In this document: positions 27,531 through 27,811 of the stretch, piece by piece | How the letters are laid out: every line of letters begins with the position of its first letter | Position numbering within the stretch: position 1 is the stretch's first letter | DNA from: Euprymna scolopes | Lineage: Eukaryota; Mollusca; Cephalopoda; Sepiida; Sepiolidae | Reading direction: 5' to 3' | Length of the DNA stretch: 27,811 bases | Assembly (NCBI GenBank): GCA_024364805.1 | Contig: CM044517.1 | Span: 81,121,301 to 81,149,111, forward strand | The notes under the pieces: generated by a model | What the model saw: only the letters and a program-made list of their open reading frames with translations | What the model was told of the DNA's origin: nothing | Database searches by the model: none | Made by a program: the position numbers and the translations under genes

Positions 27531-27811
27531 GAAAAAAAGAAAAGACTGTTATGTTTTGGTGGAAAAAGTAAAACTTGCGGAGAACGCCCTGTTTTACGGT
27601 TGTTGTAAAAATGAAACAGAAATTTAAATTTAGTTCCGTTTTAAATTTGGTACATTTTTACATTATGTCCAACTCATCGTTCACATTCGACATGTCAACT
27701 TATGTAGGTTTTCGCGTATGCTGACAAGGTTAAGGATGTCTATTCTGAAAGCTGTTCTTAACATGGGGAGGTTGAGTAGGTGTATCAGAATTTTTGTAGG
27801 AATTTTTGACA
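27531..27811. other. Right edge of window, nothing recognised
   Basis: No exon with the expected N-terminal rhodanese motif was found on the minus strand here. Confidence 0.4.

Noticed and set aside
1-27811. tRNA, rRNA or snRNA genes
   Set aside because: No cloverleaf with A and B boxes and no conserved rRNA or snRNA core was seen on either strand by eye; a tRNAscan or Rfam run would be decisive.

Overview
This is animal nuclear DNA, AT-rich and packed with repeats. It has spliced exons, CR1/Jockey-like LINE fragments, Ty3/Gypsy fossils, a hAT-type MITE and long CA and AG microsatellites. The repeat style suggests a mollusc, perhaps a cephalopod, but no marker gene fixes the lineage. There are no bacterial operons, tRNAs or CRISPR arrays.

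The one host gene I can support lies on the minus strand. Six small exons (21111-21210, 16102-16170, 11841-11908, 6739-6893, 3209-3294, 345-445) have consensus GT/AG splice sites, and all five junctions agree in codon phase. Together they give 193 codons that align, from memory, with most of vertebrate STYXL1 (MK-STYX). That protein is a pseudophosphatase with an N-terminal rhodanese-like domain and a C-terminal dual-specificity-phosphatase-like domain. The signature loop in exon 345-445 reads FSEFGISRS: Phe and Ser replace the catalytic His-Cys, as in vertebrate MK-STYX. The first exon(s) and the last exon(s) were not found and probably lie beyond 27811 and before 1.

The introns (2.8 to 4.9 kb, plus a 5' one of more than 6.6 kb) hold a layered record of insertions. 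1-300: GAT-rich repeat and a 24-bp minisatellite. 900-2690: Gypsy fossil with a hAT MITE inside it (8-bp target duplication). 3330-3880: a LINE tail inserted into another retroposon. 7080-11720: APE-type LINEs broken up by a 1.1-kb insertion, itself carrying another LINE, and by a short retroposon with an AACC tail. 12600-13735: a large imperfect palindrome with a third partial copy at 14386-14606. 16228-16985: a degenerate CTTCATAAT satellite with a solo LTR. 17040-17294: 35-bp minisatellite. 17437-17496: perfect 28-bp-arm hairpin. 21579-21763: 31-bp minisatellite.

21800-27811 lies 5' of the visible exons. It holds a dispersed repeat pair, an RTE-like LINE 3' end, a broken Gypsy element with two diverged LTRs enclosing a 32-bp minisatellite (alternating variants), and a foldback element at 27170-27530. 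No complete protein-coding mobile element is present.
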